This document shows positions 1 to 8,491 of a DNA stretch of 64,000 nucleotides, piece after piece (position 1 is the stretch's first letter; the number at the start of each line of letters is the position of its first letter). Source of the DNA: Xenorhabdus sp. BG5 (GTDB lineage Bacteria > Pseudomonadota > Gammaproteobacteria > Enterobacterales > Enterobacteriaceae); assembly GCF_015163665.1 (NCBI RefSeq), contig NZ_JADEUG010000010.1:1-64000 (forward strand), read 5' to 3'. The position numbers were made by a program, and so were the translations under genes. Below the pieces are notes generated by a model. It saw only the letters and a list, made by a program, of their open reading frames with translations. It was not told the DNA's origin and ran no database searches.

Positions 1-9
1 ATAAGCATG

Positions 10-73
10 ACTCAGTCCTCTCTTTTGCTTTTTTGTTTGTGGAAAATCAAAATTCGCAAAAATTGGACTGAGT
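10..73. repeat. 9-bp inverted repeat at left edge
   Basis: The arms ACTCAGTCC (10-18) and GGACTGAGT (65-73) are perfect reverse complements around a 46-base AT-rich loop. The element lies beyond the 3' end of the recombinase gene, so it could be a transcription end or part of a recombination site. No target duplication or run of T identifies it further. The rest of 1-259 shows no gene. Confidence 0.4.
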
Positions 74-259
74 TTCTTCGACACTCCTACCATTTTGAAA
101 AGTTATTTATATTGTAAAAGTAGGTTACCGCTAATTCAGCCATTGGCACTAACACACAATGGGGCAGAAACGAGTTTGAGCTAATACAGCTAAGTGTCAA
201 GGTTGGTTTGCTCGTATTCCAATGACCAAAGCAGCAGACCATGTATGATCCAATACAGC

Positions 260-1177
260 TTATTCACCCTCAATATTCCGGTAATACACCTGCCTGATAT
301 AGCGTCCTCGCTCATCACCATGCCCTAAATCCATCGATACCAGTGCCTGTGCTTCCTGCTCGCTGAAGCCCTGCGCTTTGTAATGTTCACCAGATTGCTG
401 GGCAAAATGATAGCGCATACTGTGTGGGGCTTTCTTACCGCTCAGACCTGCACTTCTGACAATATACCGGTAACGATCTATGGCCTGAATAACCGTCGGT
501 TTATCAATCAGTTTGCCGCTACGCCCTGTCTGTTCACACTCGGCGTAGGCAATAGCGTGTTGTAAAGCTTCCCGATCCAGTATCAGCGTCTGTCTGGGTC
601 GCCCGCCTTTGGTGCCGAAGACCACCCGCACAGAGGTATGTCCGTTTTCCAGCGCTTTTTTCCAGGTGGCTAAGGATTTATAGGCTTCTACCGCTTCTTT
701 GGTACGTAACCCCAGCACATAGGCCAGTTGCATGACCGCCGCCACGCACCGGTCTTTTTGCTCAACCTGCTGGAAAACCGTCTGAAATTCCGCAGGCATT
801 AATGCTGTTTTAGTGCCTGTGCGACTCGTCTCGACAATACCCAGTGCCCGGTTACTCAAGCGGTAATTATCTGGTGCTGCCAGTTTATGCTTGCCCGCCT
901 GCCTTAAAATCGTCCGCAATGCTGACATCTCATTTTGCAGGGTTCGGTGGCTGATCTTGTTGGCCTTACGCTCAGCAATATAGCGCTCAATGTATTTTGC
1001 TTTGAGGCTGTCCATTTGTCGGAGCTTAATGCCTTTATCCTTTAGAAAGTTAAGAAACTGCCGGGCAATCCGTTCTCGATCCGCCACCGTCGCAAAACTT
1101 CCGCGTCCTTTTCGGGCATGGGTGATAAATTCTTTTCTGAACAACTCAATTTTTGAACGTGCCGATTTCTGCGCCAT
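260..1177 (-). CDS. Tyrosine recombinase / integrase-domain protein
   Basis: A 305-residue site-specific tyrosine recombinase. The basic N-terminal half (about 1-115) fits a SAM-like core-binding domain. The C-terminal half carries the full catalytic set by eye: Arg158 in GLRTKEA, Lys190 in TKGGRPR, His252-x-x-Arg255 in HSMRYHF, His286 in LGHGDERGRY, and a tyrosine nucleophile at 298 or 299 (QVYYR). The spacing resembles the integrase-domain proteins (Integrase_1 type) of integrative elements rather than XerC/D. The ATG at 1177 follows a GAGGGG ribosome site. No excisionase, tRNA or obvious attachment site is adjacent, so it may drive a larger element lying left of the window or be a remnant that still has an intact frame. 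The family call is firm; the mobilised element is unknown. Confidence 0.85.
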   Translation of the reverse strand: MAQKSARSKIELFRKEFITHARKGRGSFATVADRERIARQFLNFLKDKGIKLRQMDSLKAKYIERYIAERKANKISHRTLQNEMSALRTILRQAGKHKLAAPDNYRLSNRALGIVETSRTGTKTALMPAEFQTVFQQVEQKDRCVAAVMQLAYVLGLRTKEAVEAYKSLATWKKALENGHTSVRVVFGTKGGRPRQTLILDREALQHAIAYAECEQTGRSGKLIDKPTVIQAIDRYRYIVRSAGLSGKKAPHSMRYHFAQQSGEHYKAQGFSEQEAQALVSMDLGHGDERGRYIRQVYYRNIEGE

Positions 1178-1978
1178 CTACGCCCCTCTTGTCACTTTCT
1201 CTCTGTTTTTATTCATTTTTTAAACAAGTCCCTGCGTGTCGGTTCAGGTTCACCGTTCCGTGGTGCGTCAGATAATGTGTAGCAGGGGAAAATTGCGTTG
1301 AGTTTTTGCAGGAGTTCGCTACATGCTGGGCACGGCGATGGAGTACTCCCCGTTCAGTGCCTGATTTTAGTCAGGATGAACGCCTCATTAATCATGACGT
1401 GGTGTGATTTCTCCTTTTTACTGCATCAGCCTGTTACCAGGCAGGGGGTTAAAAAACAAACGAATAAAAGGGTTCAGGATCAGAAAATGACTGAAATAAC
1501 GGGTGACTTTGAGTAATTCGTGGATCAAATGGGTCGTAAAACCAGACCGGACATGCTCTGGACGTTGACGCCTGGCGGCGTCACTTGGTAATCGCTACGC
1601 TTTAACGCAAGTGACGCCGCGCAGTTTTCGGGACGTTTATCGTGCGTGAATCAAAGCGTGAGTAAAAATCGTGCAAGGTAAAATTATTATGGCGAATGTA
1701 GCAGGGGAACTTCTCAACGTGTGTGATAAGCCGGTGCATAAAGAAACCGGGAAACTTTCATCATCGATACATTGGGTTATTTGTCCGACGATATCTGCTT
1801 CCAAAAGTGCGCAGATGTACCGCAATCTTGCTCTCCCTTTCAGGCTACAGGAGTTTTGTTTCGCCGCTTAATGCTGATCCTTGCAGGCTATGGATCATTG
1901 ATAACAATTAAATACTTTATCGATTGAATCGAACGGGGTCAAATTTTTGCTTGATGATGGGATATAGAAGGAAGCGCC
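1178..1978. other. 800-bp gap without convincing gene
   Basis: The short open frames here (for example 1298-1516 on the plus strand) have no recognisable domain, poor initiation context and atypical composition. The stretch holds a perfect 12-bp inverted repeat (1575-1620) and a 13-bp direct repeat, TGTAGCAGGGGAA, at 1278-1290 and 1697-1709. It reads like decayed mobile-element DNA between the recombinase and the metabolic operon. Confidence 0.5.
1575..1620. repeat. Perfect 12-bp inverted repeat
   Basis: GCGGCGTCACTT (1575-1586) and AAGTGACGCCGC (1609-1620) are exact reverse complements with a 22-base spacer. The GC-rich stem stands out from its surroundings. There is no T tract, so it is not a standard terminator. 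It could be a recombinase or transposase end, or a cruciform. Confidence 0.7.
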
Positions 1979-2767
1979 TTAAAAAACACCGGAATAGGCA
2001 CCACCATCAATAAGGATATTTTGTCCCGTTATATAACTTGCATAATTACTACACAAAAAAGCACAATACGCACCAAATTCTTCGGGAATACCAAGCCGTC
2101 CAGCGGGGATTTTCTGGCTTCGTTGTATTGCCATACTTTCCGGTGAATCTCCGCATCTTGACGCTTTTTGTACAAATGTTTGTCTCAGACGATGGGTATC
2201 GAAAGCGCCAGGTAGTAGATTGTTTATGGTGACATTATTACTCATCAGCGCATGAGATTTTGCCATACCACTAATGAAAGTTGTTAGCCCCCCTCGTGCT
2301 CCGTTTGATAATCCCAGCTCACTTTGAGGTGCTTTAACTGTTCCAGAAGTAATATTGATAATACGCCCAAAACAGCGACTAACCATTTTATCCATGACAG
2401 CCTGAATCAGGCTGATTGGAGTAAGCATATTAGTGTTAATGGCCTGATACCATATTTCACGAGTCCAGTCGGAATAAATACCTGTTGGTGGGCCACCCGC
2501 ATTTGTGACAAGAATATCCACCACAGGTGGTGTATTCAGCACAGTATCCTGAATTTCTGATTGTGTTATGTCACCTGATACCCATTTTACGGATGTAGCA
2601 GAATTTATATTTTGCAGCTGCTGTGCCGCCACTTTCAGTTGTTCAGATCTTCGTGCATTAATAACAACATTTACACCTTCTGCCACTAGTGCAGCAGCGC
2701 AAGCAAATCCTAAACCTTCGCTGGCTGCACATATGACAGCCCAGCGACCCGCGATTCCAAGATCCAT
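1979..2767 (-). CDS. SDR-family oxidoreductase-like protein, atypical active site
   Basis: A 262-residue short-chain dehydrogenase/reductase fold protein and last gene of the five-gene operon, 51 bp after the exporter gene. The N-terminal cofactor motif is altered: AASEGLGFA (about 14-22) replaces the usual TGxxxGIG, and NAGGPPTG (about 89-96) matches the NAG motif. The catalytic Ser is present in ITSG (near 140). Where Y-x-x-x-K is expected the sequence reads S-N-G-A-R, so Tyr becomes Ser and Lys becomes Arg. A subgroup of SDRs with NAGGPP and an S-N-x-x-R segment exists; those proteins are generally annotated as oxidoreductases, but their chemistry is less certain. The C-terminal IDGGAYSG is standard. 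Fold certain, activity uncertain; a keto reduction or a non-redox isomerase/lyase role are both possible. Confidence 0.82.
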   Translation of the reverse strand: MDLGIAGRWAVICAASEGLGFACAAALVAEGVNVVINARRSEQLKVAAQQLQNINSATSVKWVSGDITQSEIQDTVLNTPPVVDILVTNAGGPPTGIYSDWTREIWYQAINTNMLTPISLIQAVMDKMVSRCFGRIINITSGTVKAPQSELGLSNGARGGLTTFISGMAKSHALMSNNVTINNLLPGAFDTHRLRQTFVQKASRCGDSPESMAIQRSQKIPAGRLGIPEEFGAYCAFLCSNYASYITGQNILIDGGAYSGVF

Positions 2768-2818
2768 ATTCTCTCCGTTAGTATGATAGTGAAGATAATA
2801 TTATCAATTTTGGTTGCT

Positions 2819-4009
2819 CTATAAGCGCCGATTTTTTATTTCGGATACCCTATACAGAGTAAAGGTAATGAAAACAAAACAAATCAAGGCAAGAATGAAA
2901 AGTCCCCACATTAAACCCGCTGCTGTTGTTGTATGCCCACTAGAGAAAAACCATAATACAATGGCTGCTCCGGCCATTTTTAAGGCTCCTTGTAAAGCAC
3001 TGCCTGTTCCGGACAATTCTGGATGTCCATGCAAACTTATCCCAAGTAATAATGGAGAAGACAGTCCACATCCTAGCCCTACCGCAAAACTATAAATAAT
3101 GATAAATTTAATCGACAATATTTGAGTAAAATAAATAAAAATAAGCGCCATCGCCGTAAATAATACTAATAACGGGAGTGAAACTTTCAGAATTCTTTCC
3201 GGTGTGGAATGTGACAACCCTTTTTTTGTCAGCAACGAACCTATTACGATCCCAGCAGAATAAACCATAAACAGATATCCATTCTGTGATGAAGATAATT
3301 CAAATTGTGTCTGGAATACGAAAGGACTGGCAGTAAAATAACCAATGGTAATAGCAAACAAAACGGCGGAGACAACACTGTATACAACAAAATTAATGTC
3401 AGATAACAGAATTCGAAAACCTGTTATTCGGCCATTGTCTGTTGATTTCATCGGTGATGTTTCCGGCAACGTCATTTTTACAAAAAATGCACCTATCAGC
3501 ATCATTATGGTAAGAGCGATAAAATTAAACTTCCACGGCAGATATTCTGTAATATACCCGCCAATAACAGGTGCAAAAGCAGGCGAAACTTGTGATGCCA
3601 TCGAAAAAATAGCCAGAGATTTAGATAATTCTGTCTTATCCCGGAAAGTATCACTGAGTATAGCTCTACTAATAACTGGACACCCGCCTGCACCAATACC
3701 GGTCAGAAGCCGGAATAGAGATAGTGCGTGAAATGATCCGGCAGTAGAAGTCAGATAATTACCGATAGCGGAAAATAATAAGGAAAATACAATGACAGGA
3801 ATGCGTCCATGTTTATCGGAGAGAGGTCCGTAAAAAAGTTGGGATACAGCGAAACCAACGAGATAATAAACAACAAGGCTTTGAGCCTGATTGTCAGTAA
3901 TTGCGAGTGCGGTTTTTATTATAGGTAGTGCCGGATTATAAAGATCTATAGAAAATAACCCTAATATCAGTATAACGCACGAATTGATGATAATGAGTTT
4001 TGACTTCAT
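2819..4009 (-). CDS. MFS drug-type exporter, Bcr/CflA family
   Basis: A 396-residue major facilitator with about 12 hydrophobic segments. The loop 2-3 motif GPLSDKHGRIPV (about 61-72) is the classical MFS motif A, and FRLLTGIGAGGCPVISRAI (about 98-116) matches the motif B/C region of DHA1 drug exporters. The length equals that of E. coli Bcr (396). It lies 13 bp after the ThDP-enzyme gene and before the SDR gene in the same operon. In such small metabolic operons an exporter of this type usually removes the end product, which suggests a diffusible, possibly toxic metabolite (inference). Family call firm; substrate unknown. Confidence 0.88.
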   Translation of the reverse strand: MKSKLIIINSCVILILGLFSIDLYNPALPIIKTALAITDNQAQSLVVYYLVGFAVSQLFYGPLSDKHGRIPVIVFSLLFSAIGNYLTSTAGSFHALSLFRLLTGIGAGGCPVISRAILSDTFRDKTELSKSLAIFSMASQVSPAFAPVIGGYITEYLPWKFNFIALTIMMLIGAFFVKMTLPETSPMKSTDNGRITGFRILLSDINFVVYSVVSAVLFAITIGYFTASPFVFQTQFELSSSQNGYLFMVYSAGIVIGSLLTKKGLSHSTPERILKVSLPLLVLFTAMALIFIYFTQILSIKFIIIYSFAVGLGCGLSSPLLLGISLHGHPELSGTGSALQGALKMAGAAIVLWFFSSGHTTTAAGLMWGLFILALICFVFITFTLYRVSEIKNRRL

Positions 4010-4022
4010 GCCTTTTCACCTT

Positions 4023-5768
4023 TCATACGAGTGGGAACGCTTTTATGCGTTTGTTATATTCTTTATTTGGCGTTGTGTGTTGATTATCACATTTAATTTC
4101 GATTAAGAATGGGCTGTTCTGTTGCATAATTTCGGCAATGCATTCCTGTAATTGATCAGGCGAATTTACACACAAACAGTTTAACCCTAATCCTCTCGCC
4201 AATTGACACCAATCATAATCGGGAATTTTTGTCAGATCTGTTTTGTTATCTTTATTATTAAAATAGCTTGCAGCATAAGATGCATTATTAAAGACAATGA
4301 AAAGTATATTGCGATGGTATTTTGATGCTGTGGCTAACTCCATTCCCTGCATTAACATACAACCGTCACCTGTTATAACCATACATTTTCTATCTGGAGC
4401 AGCAAAGCTGGCTCCTATCCCTGCTGGGATACTCCAGCCCATAGGGCCAAGTGTGGTTGCTGATATATACGCTTCAGGTCTGCGAGCGATCCAATGATGA
4501 CCAAAAAATGATCGGTGCGCACCGGAATCAACACTGACTATTCCATTTTCCGGAAAATGTTTCTGGAGGATATTGATATAGGATGCTGGGTGTCTTGTTG
4601 CATCGCCTGTTGCGCTAAAATCAATAGGGAAATACTTGGGAATTATACTGAGATACTGTAACCATTTCTCCCGTTTGGAGCGGCCTTGAATGAGAATATT
4701 AGGGTAATGTTCATCAAGAGCTTCCAGGAATGCACTACTGTTTGCTGTGATCCCACAAGTGATATCAAGGTATTTACCAAGATATTCGGGATTAGTATCC
4801 ACCTGAATCGTTCTACCCGAAAGTTGTAAGTCTGGAGACCATAACATAGTACTCCACTGAGTGGTATCCATTCCCAATAAGATAATACCTTCCAACTCTG
4901 GATTCTTAAATGCTTCAATTGCTCTGGGACTACCTGAATAACCATAAATACCGAGCGACAGAGGATGATCTTCTGGAAATATCCCTTTACCACTTAGCGT
5001 TGTTGCCACTGGGAAATGATACTTTTCTGCAAATGCTAACAGTGTATCAGCGGTTTCAGATGTTTTACTGCGTAACCCCGCGAGAATGATGCAATTATGG
5101 GTTTTACTCATGAAATTTTTAAATTCGGGTGAACGTATTTTATTGATATCGACCGGACGATTTTTCCAAGAATCAGAAATACTTGAACTAATGTCGGGGC
5201 GATTTTCATCATATTCATTTAAAATTTCCTTACTGACTCCCAGATACACAGGACCCCTTTCAATTCCTTTCATTGCCCGGAGTGATTCTCTCAGAAATCG
5301 ACTGATTGATTGACCCGCTTTGACTTCAAATGTTGCGCGAGTCACCGGAGAAAAAATGGCTTGTTGGTTAATTCCAGATTGGGTACTGTCCTGTAATACA
5401 TTGTGCATTTCCATTGCTGAAGAAATTTGGCCAGCTAAGAGTAAAACAGGAAAATTATCTGTGTAGGCAGAAGTTATGCCTGTCAGGGTATTTGTAACAC
5501 CTGGACCACCAATGGCTAGGCATATACCAAAATTGTCAGAGACACGAGCATATCCTTCTGCCATATAAGCAGCCCCCGTTTCGCAGGCGGTGACTACAGG
5601 AACAGGAATAATATCTAATACTGAATCATTATCTTTCGGGTAACATTTCATGAATGCATTAATGAGCTTACCTGGCACCATGAAGAGATGAGAAGCACCT
5701 AACCGGCGTAGCTGCCTCAATATATAAGATGCTCCATTTTCTTTCTGTCCATCATTTGAATATGTCAT
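4023..5768 (-). CDS. ThDP-dependent enzyme, acetolactate-synthase-like
   Basis: A 581-residue thiamine-diphosphate enzyme with the three-domain arrangement of acetolactate synthase, glyoxylate carboligase and relatives. The activating glutamate is Glu63 in TACETGAAYMAEGYAR, with Cys in place of the common His before it. GGPGVTNTLTGI (about 87-98) is the typical pyrimidine-domain motif. GDGCMLMQGMELA (from about 466) through FNNASYAA is the Mg/ThDP diphosphate motif (GDG-x(n)-NN). No regulatory small-subunit gene follows, which argues against a branched-chain amino-acid role. Other members of this superfamily act on 2-keto acids or perform unusual carboxyethyl transfers (for example CeaS in clavulanate biosynthesis). 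It starts 3 bp after the upstream oxygenase gene. Probable role: decarboxylation or carboligation of a 2-keto acid in the operon's pathway. Exact reaction unknown. Confidence 0.88.
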   Translation of the reverse strand: MTYSNDGQKENGASYILRQLRRLGASHLFMVPGKLINAFMKCYPKDNDSVLDIIPVPVVTACETGAAYMAEGYARVSDNFGICLAIGGPGVTNTLTGITSAYTDNFPVLLLAGQISSAMEMHNVLQDSTQSGINQQAIFSPVTRATFEVKAGQSISRFLRESLRAMKGIERGPVYLGVSKEILNEYDENRPDISSSISDSWKNRPVDINKIRSPEFKNFMSKTHNCIILAGLRSKTSETADTLLAFAEKYHFPVATTLSGKGIFPEDHPLSLGIYGYSGSPRAIEAFKNPELEGIILLGMDTTQWSTMLWSPDLQLSGRTIQVDTNPEYLGKYLDITCGITANSSAFLEALDEHYPNILIQGRSKREKWLQYLSIIPKYFPIDFSATGDATRHPASYINILQKHFPENGIVSVDSGAHRSFFGHHWIARRPEAYISATTLGPMGWSIPAGIGASFAAPDRKCMVITGDGCMLMQGMELATASKYHRNILFIVFNNASYAASYFNNKDNKTDLTKIPDYDWCQLARGLGLNCLCVNSPDQLQECIAEIMQQNSPFLIEIKCDNQHTTPNKEYNKRIKAFPLV

Positions 5769-5771
5769 GGC

Positions 5772-6551
5772 TCATAGCCCTATAAAGTGTATATTTTGCG
5801 TTTTCATTATTTTTAATGAATCCTCATGAAATGAGTCTGGATATCGGACATTGGGCATATCTGCAAAATAAGGTTTTGGGCTTTTGGGGAGATAATCTGA
5901 AACATGCATATTATGTTGAGCACGATCCCGAAGGTACTGTAGGTATGGCTCGTTATGTTGTTCTGAAGCAGAGACTGTCCATTGTAAGGCTAATTTGGTG
6001 TTGTCAGGTGCCTTATCAGGATAAGTGCTTCTGTGAGTTATTCTGTTATCCCAGAGAATAAGATCGCCTGCTTTGCTCATGATAACTTTTTCGTAGGCTT
6101 GTGGAGTATTCAACATACTTTTCACAGTGGCTTGATCTAGCCGATGAGAAAAGGGGATTAGTGTTATTCCCCCTCCATGATCAGGCTCATTATCCTGCAA
6201 ATAGATAGCACATTGCATAAATTGTAAGTGTGTATCAGGATTTATTACCTCATCAGGTAAAAAATAGGCATCATTGTGCCAAGGGATATAAACACTTTCC
6301 CGAATCGTAAAATTAGGGAATAAAGAAAAAGTTCTGCCAAAAATCTCCTTGATCGCCGTAACTGCTTTATCATTCAAAATAGCATGAAATATTTCAGTGT
6401 TTTTTAATATGTCTGATGGAAGAAGAGTTGAAAGATTATTTATCTCAGCGGTTTTTTTATAAAAATTCCTGATGGTTTTAATCTCTTCTTTGCCTATTAT
6501 TTCAGGTATTACAACATAACCCTGTTCGTGCATTTTTTTGGTGATATTCAT
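5772..6551 (-). CDS. PhyH-type Fe(II)/2-oxoglutarate dioxygenase
   Basis: A 259-residue member of the phytanoyl-CoA dioxygenase-like family, cytoplasmic, expected to hydroxylate (or desaturate, or otherwise oxidise) a small substrate using Fe(II), oxygen and 2-oxoglutarate. The facial triad is visible: His92-x-Asp94 in PWHNDAYF and distal His173 in WDNRITHRS, preceded by the usual GDLILWD strand. The HGGGITLIPFSH segment between them is typical. Length is usual for bacterial natural-product PhyH enzymes. It lies 19 bp after the EPSP-synthase-like gene and 3 bp before the ThDP-enzyme gene, so translational coupling is likely. Substrate cannot be read from the sequence. Confidence 0.88.
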   Translation of the reverse strand: MNITKKMHEQGYVVIPEIIGKEEIKTIRNFYKKTAEINNLSTLLPSDILKNTEIFHAILNDKAVTAIKEIFGRTFSLFPNFTIRESVYIPWHNDAYFLPDEVINPDTHLQFMQCAIYLQDNEPDHGGGITLIPFSHRLDQATVKSMLNTPQAYEKVIMSKAGDLILWDNRITHRSTYPDKAPDNTKLALQWTVSASEQHNEPYLQYLRDRAQHNMHVSDYLPKSPKPYFADMPNVRYPDSFHEDSLKIMKTQNIHFIGL

Positions 6552-6570
6552 ATTGATATCCTCAATGAAA

Positions 6571-7920
6571 TTAATAAGCTGACTCAGATTGGTAAATCAT
6601 TTCTTTGAATGTAATACCAAGTTGTTCGAACTCTTTAAAAAAAGAAGGGAATGAACAATGGACATCTTCATAACCATCAATGTAATTAGTCTGTTGACAA
6701 CGTAATGACGCTACAAATAAAGACATAAAAATACGATGATCCCCCCAACTAGAAAGTCTACAATTTCCAGAATAGGATGATGCGCCATGAATTTCGAAAC
6801 CGTCATAAACATCATTTATAATCAAGGGTTGAATGTTAACACCTAATTTTAGTAACTCATTTACCATTGCTTTTATTCTTGGTGATTTATGAAGACGGGT
6901 TATAGATCCCCCGGTAACTCTGAAACAGCCATTGACATAGATTCCTATTGAAGCTAGCGTAGGTACAATATTAGGGCAATTACTGACATTAAATTCATAG
7001 TTTCCAGTTAGTAGGCCTTTTCTATTAATCAACCTAATTTCGTTTTTTTGATCATTTCTTATGACTTCTACTCCCATTTCTTCAACAAATGTCAGAATAG
7101 CCTGCTCACCTTGCAAGCTCTTACTATTGATATTTTTAAGTATCAGGTCACATGGAAATAAAGTTGCCACCGCAACCAAGTAAGAACACGAAGTGTAATC
7201 GCCTGTTATTGTATATTCAGCAGGACTATATTCGTCAGGAAATACCGTAATTTTGGAGAAATTTTCATTATGCTTAAATTTAATGCCGGCTATTGCAAGA
7301 ACTTCTAATGTCTGTCGAATATAGGATAATGATAGGATTTCCCCTTTGATTTTTACAGTAGTACTTTTTTTAGCAAGGGGTGCTGCGAAAAGGATTGCTG
7401 TAATAAATTGGGAACTAATGTTTCCTTCGATTTCGCATTCGCCACCAATATACCCTCCCCAATTGATGAAAGGGGCTTTTCCGTTCATATGAACACTGGT
7501 AATGTTTCCACCCAATTCAATAAGTGAATTCAGTAAAGGCTCCATCACACGAGTTCTGAGAATAGCATCACCCGATATCACAGCGGGAGTATCACTGTGG
7601 CAAGTAAGGGCGGTTATTACACGGAAGACTAGCCCCGAACCGAGAGCATCAATGACTTTTTTTTCAGGACTGATTTTACCACCAGTTCCATAAATAATTA
7701 ATCTTCGCGGCTCCTCAATAATTCTGGCTCCAATACGGCGACATGCTTCCTTCATTGTACTGGTTTCCAGACAACGTAAATCATTATTAATAATTGACTT
7801 ACCATCAGCCAAGCTGGCAGCCAGAATAGCTCGTTGAGTTTCTGGTTTCGATGAGGGTATATAAGCTGAATGAAGAATATAATTAGATGGATTAACAGCC
7901 AGGTATTTTAATGGCAACAT
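6571..7920 (-). CDS. EPSP-synthase-fold protein with altered catalytic residues
   Basis: A 449-residue relative of 3-phosphoshikimate 1-carboxyvinyltransferase (AroA) and first gene of the operon. I take the ATG at 7920, preceded by AAAGGAA, rather than a TTG 36 bp upstream. Substrate-binding elements are kept: Lys25 and Arg30 in SSKPETQRA, Arg122/Arg124 in ILRTRVM, Ser169-Ser170-Gln171, and Asp394-His-Arg396 in GDHR. Several catalytic positions are not, by eye alignment: the motif equivalent to P-D-LVPTL reads P-N-IVPTL (Asn317 for the catalytic Asp), the K-E-x-D-R segment reads H-K-S-P-R (Lys345 for the Glu), and the late Lys before S-[YF]-P is Cys422. It is therefore unlikely to be the housekeeping AroA. 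It probably binds a shikimate-like or other phosphorylated ligand and does modified or different chemistry. Confidence 0.85.
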   Translation of the reverse strand: MLPLKYLAVNPSNYILHSAYIPSSKPETQRAILAASLADGKSIINNDLRCLETSTMKEACRRIGARIIEEPRRLIIYGTGGKISPEKKVIDALGSGLVFRVITALTCHSDTPAVISGDAILRTRVMEPLLNSLIELGGNITSVHMNGKAPFINWGGYIGGECEIEGNISSQFITAILFAAPLAKKSTTVKIKGEILSLSYIRQTLEVLAIAGIKFKHNENFSKITVFPDEYSPAEYTITGDYTSCSYLVAVATLFPCDLILKNINSKSLQGEQAILTFVEEMGVEVIRNDQKNEIRLINRKGLLTGNYEFNVSNCPNIVPTLASIGIYVNGCFRVTGGSITRLHKSPRIKAMVNELLKLGVNIQPLIINDVYDGFEIHGASSYSGNCRLSSWGDHRIFMSLFVASLRCQQTNYIDGYEDVHCSFPSFFKEFEQLGITFKEMIYQSESAY

Positions 7921-8490
7921 AACTTTACTTTTCCTTTCATAATAATAATATTGCAAATAAATGAAATATCCCGACTTTTGGTAACCAATTGTTTATAAAA
8001 CAAAACATGAAATACATTCTTATGTAGTTTAATAATAATTTTATTAAAATTTAATCTGTTTTTAATTACGTAAGATGGAGTTAAAATATGATCTGCTTAT
8101 TTTCATTTATCATGTAGATATTAATTATCCTACTTTGCAGATATTAAACAGATTGTATACATTTTTAAAATTTAATTAATTTAAATTTACTTGATGTATT
8201 TATCAGTTTATAATCAAAAATTATAAAAAATAAAAATATAAAACGTTAATTACATAATTCACGTAATAACTATAATTTCAAAAATACTTGCATTTATATA
8301 ATAAATTCATTCATGAAAGTATCTGAGTAGTCATCTTGATGCTAGTTATCTTGGCTTATGTAGGATGACACTGACGCGCTGCGCTTGTCTTCTCCGTGTT
8401 CCCAGGCTAATACATTAACCAGGGAACACGGAGAGCTGAAAAAACACCTGCCAGAAAAGACCTTTCTCCTCACCCATTCCTCATTTTTCT
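7921..8490. promoter_or_regulatory. AT-rich leader and promoter region of the five-gene operon
   Basis: This gene-free stretch is strongly AT-rich, especially 8000-8300, with runs of A/T and a near-palindrome of AATT units around 8165-8187. Such DNA is a typical H-NS-type binding region and probably contains the operon promoter reading leftward. No single -35/-10 pair can be chosen with confidence. Confidence 0.45.
8391..8434. repeat. 13-bp perfect inverted repeat
   Basis: TCTCCGTGTTCCC (8391-8403) pairs exactly with GGGAACACGGAGA (8422-8434). The 18-base spacer is itself partly self-complementary, so a long cruciform or hairpin can form. There is no strong T tract, so this is not a clear terminator. 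It may be a mobile-element end or recombination site at the edge of the accessory block. Confidence 0.7.
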
Positions 8491-8491
8491 T

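Noticed and set aside
383-565. Open frames opposite the recombinase gene
   Set aside because: Antisense shadows of the 260-1177 coding sequence. Similar shadows opposite secD, lon, dxs, cyoB, clpX and others were left out for the same reason.
1298-1516. 72-codon open frame on the plus strand
   Set aside because: No recognisable family and no good ribosome site; the composition does not resemble the neighbouring genes.
4023-5768. Acetolactate synthase for branched-chain amino acids
   Set aside because: No small regulatory subunit or ilv genes nearby; the context is an enzyme-plus-exporter operon.
6571-7920. Housekeeping aroA
   Set aside because: Catalytic Asp, Glu and late Lys are substituted, and the gene is in an accessory operon; a normal aroA is expected elsewhere.
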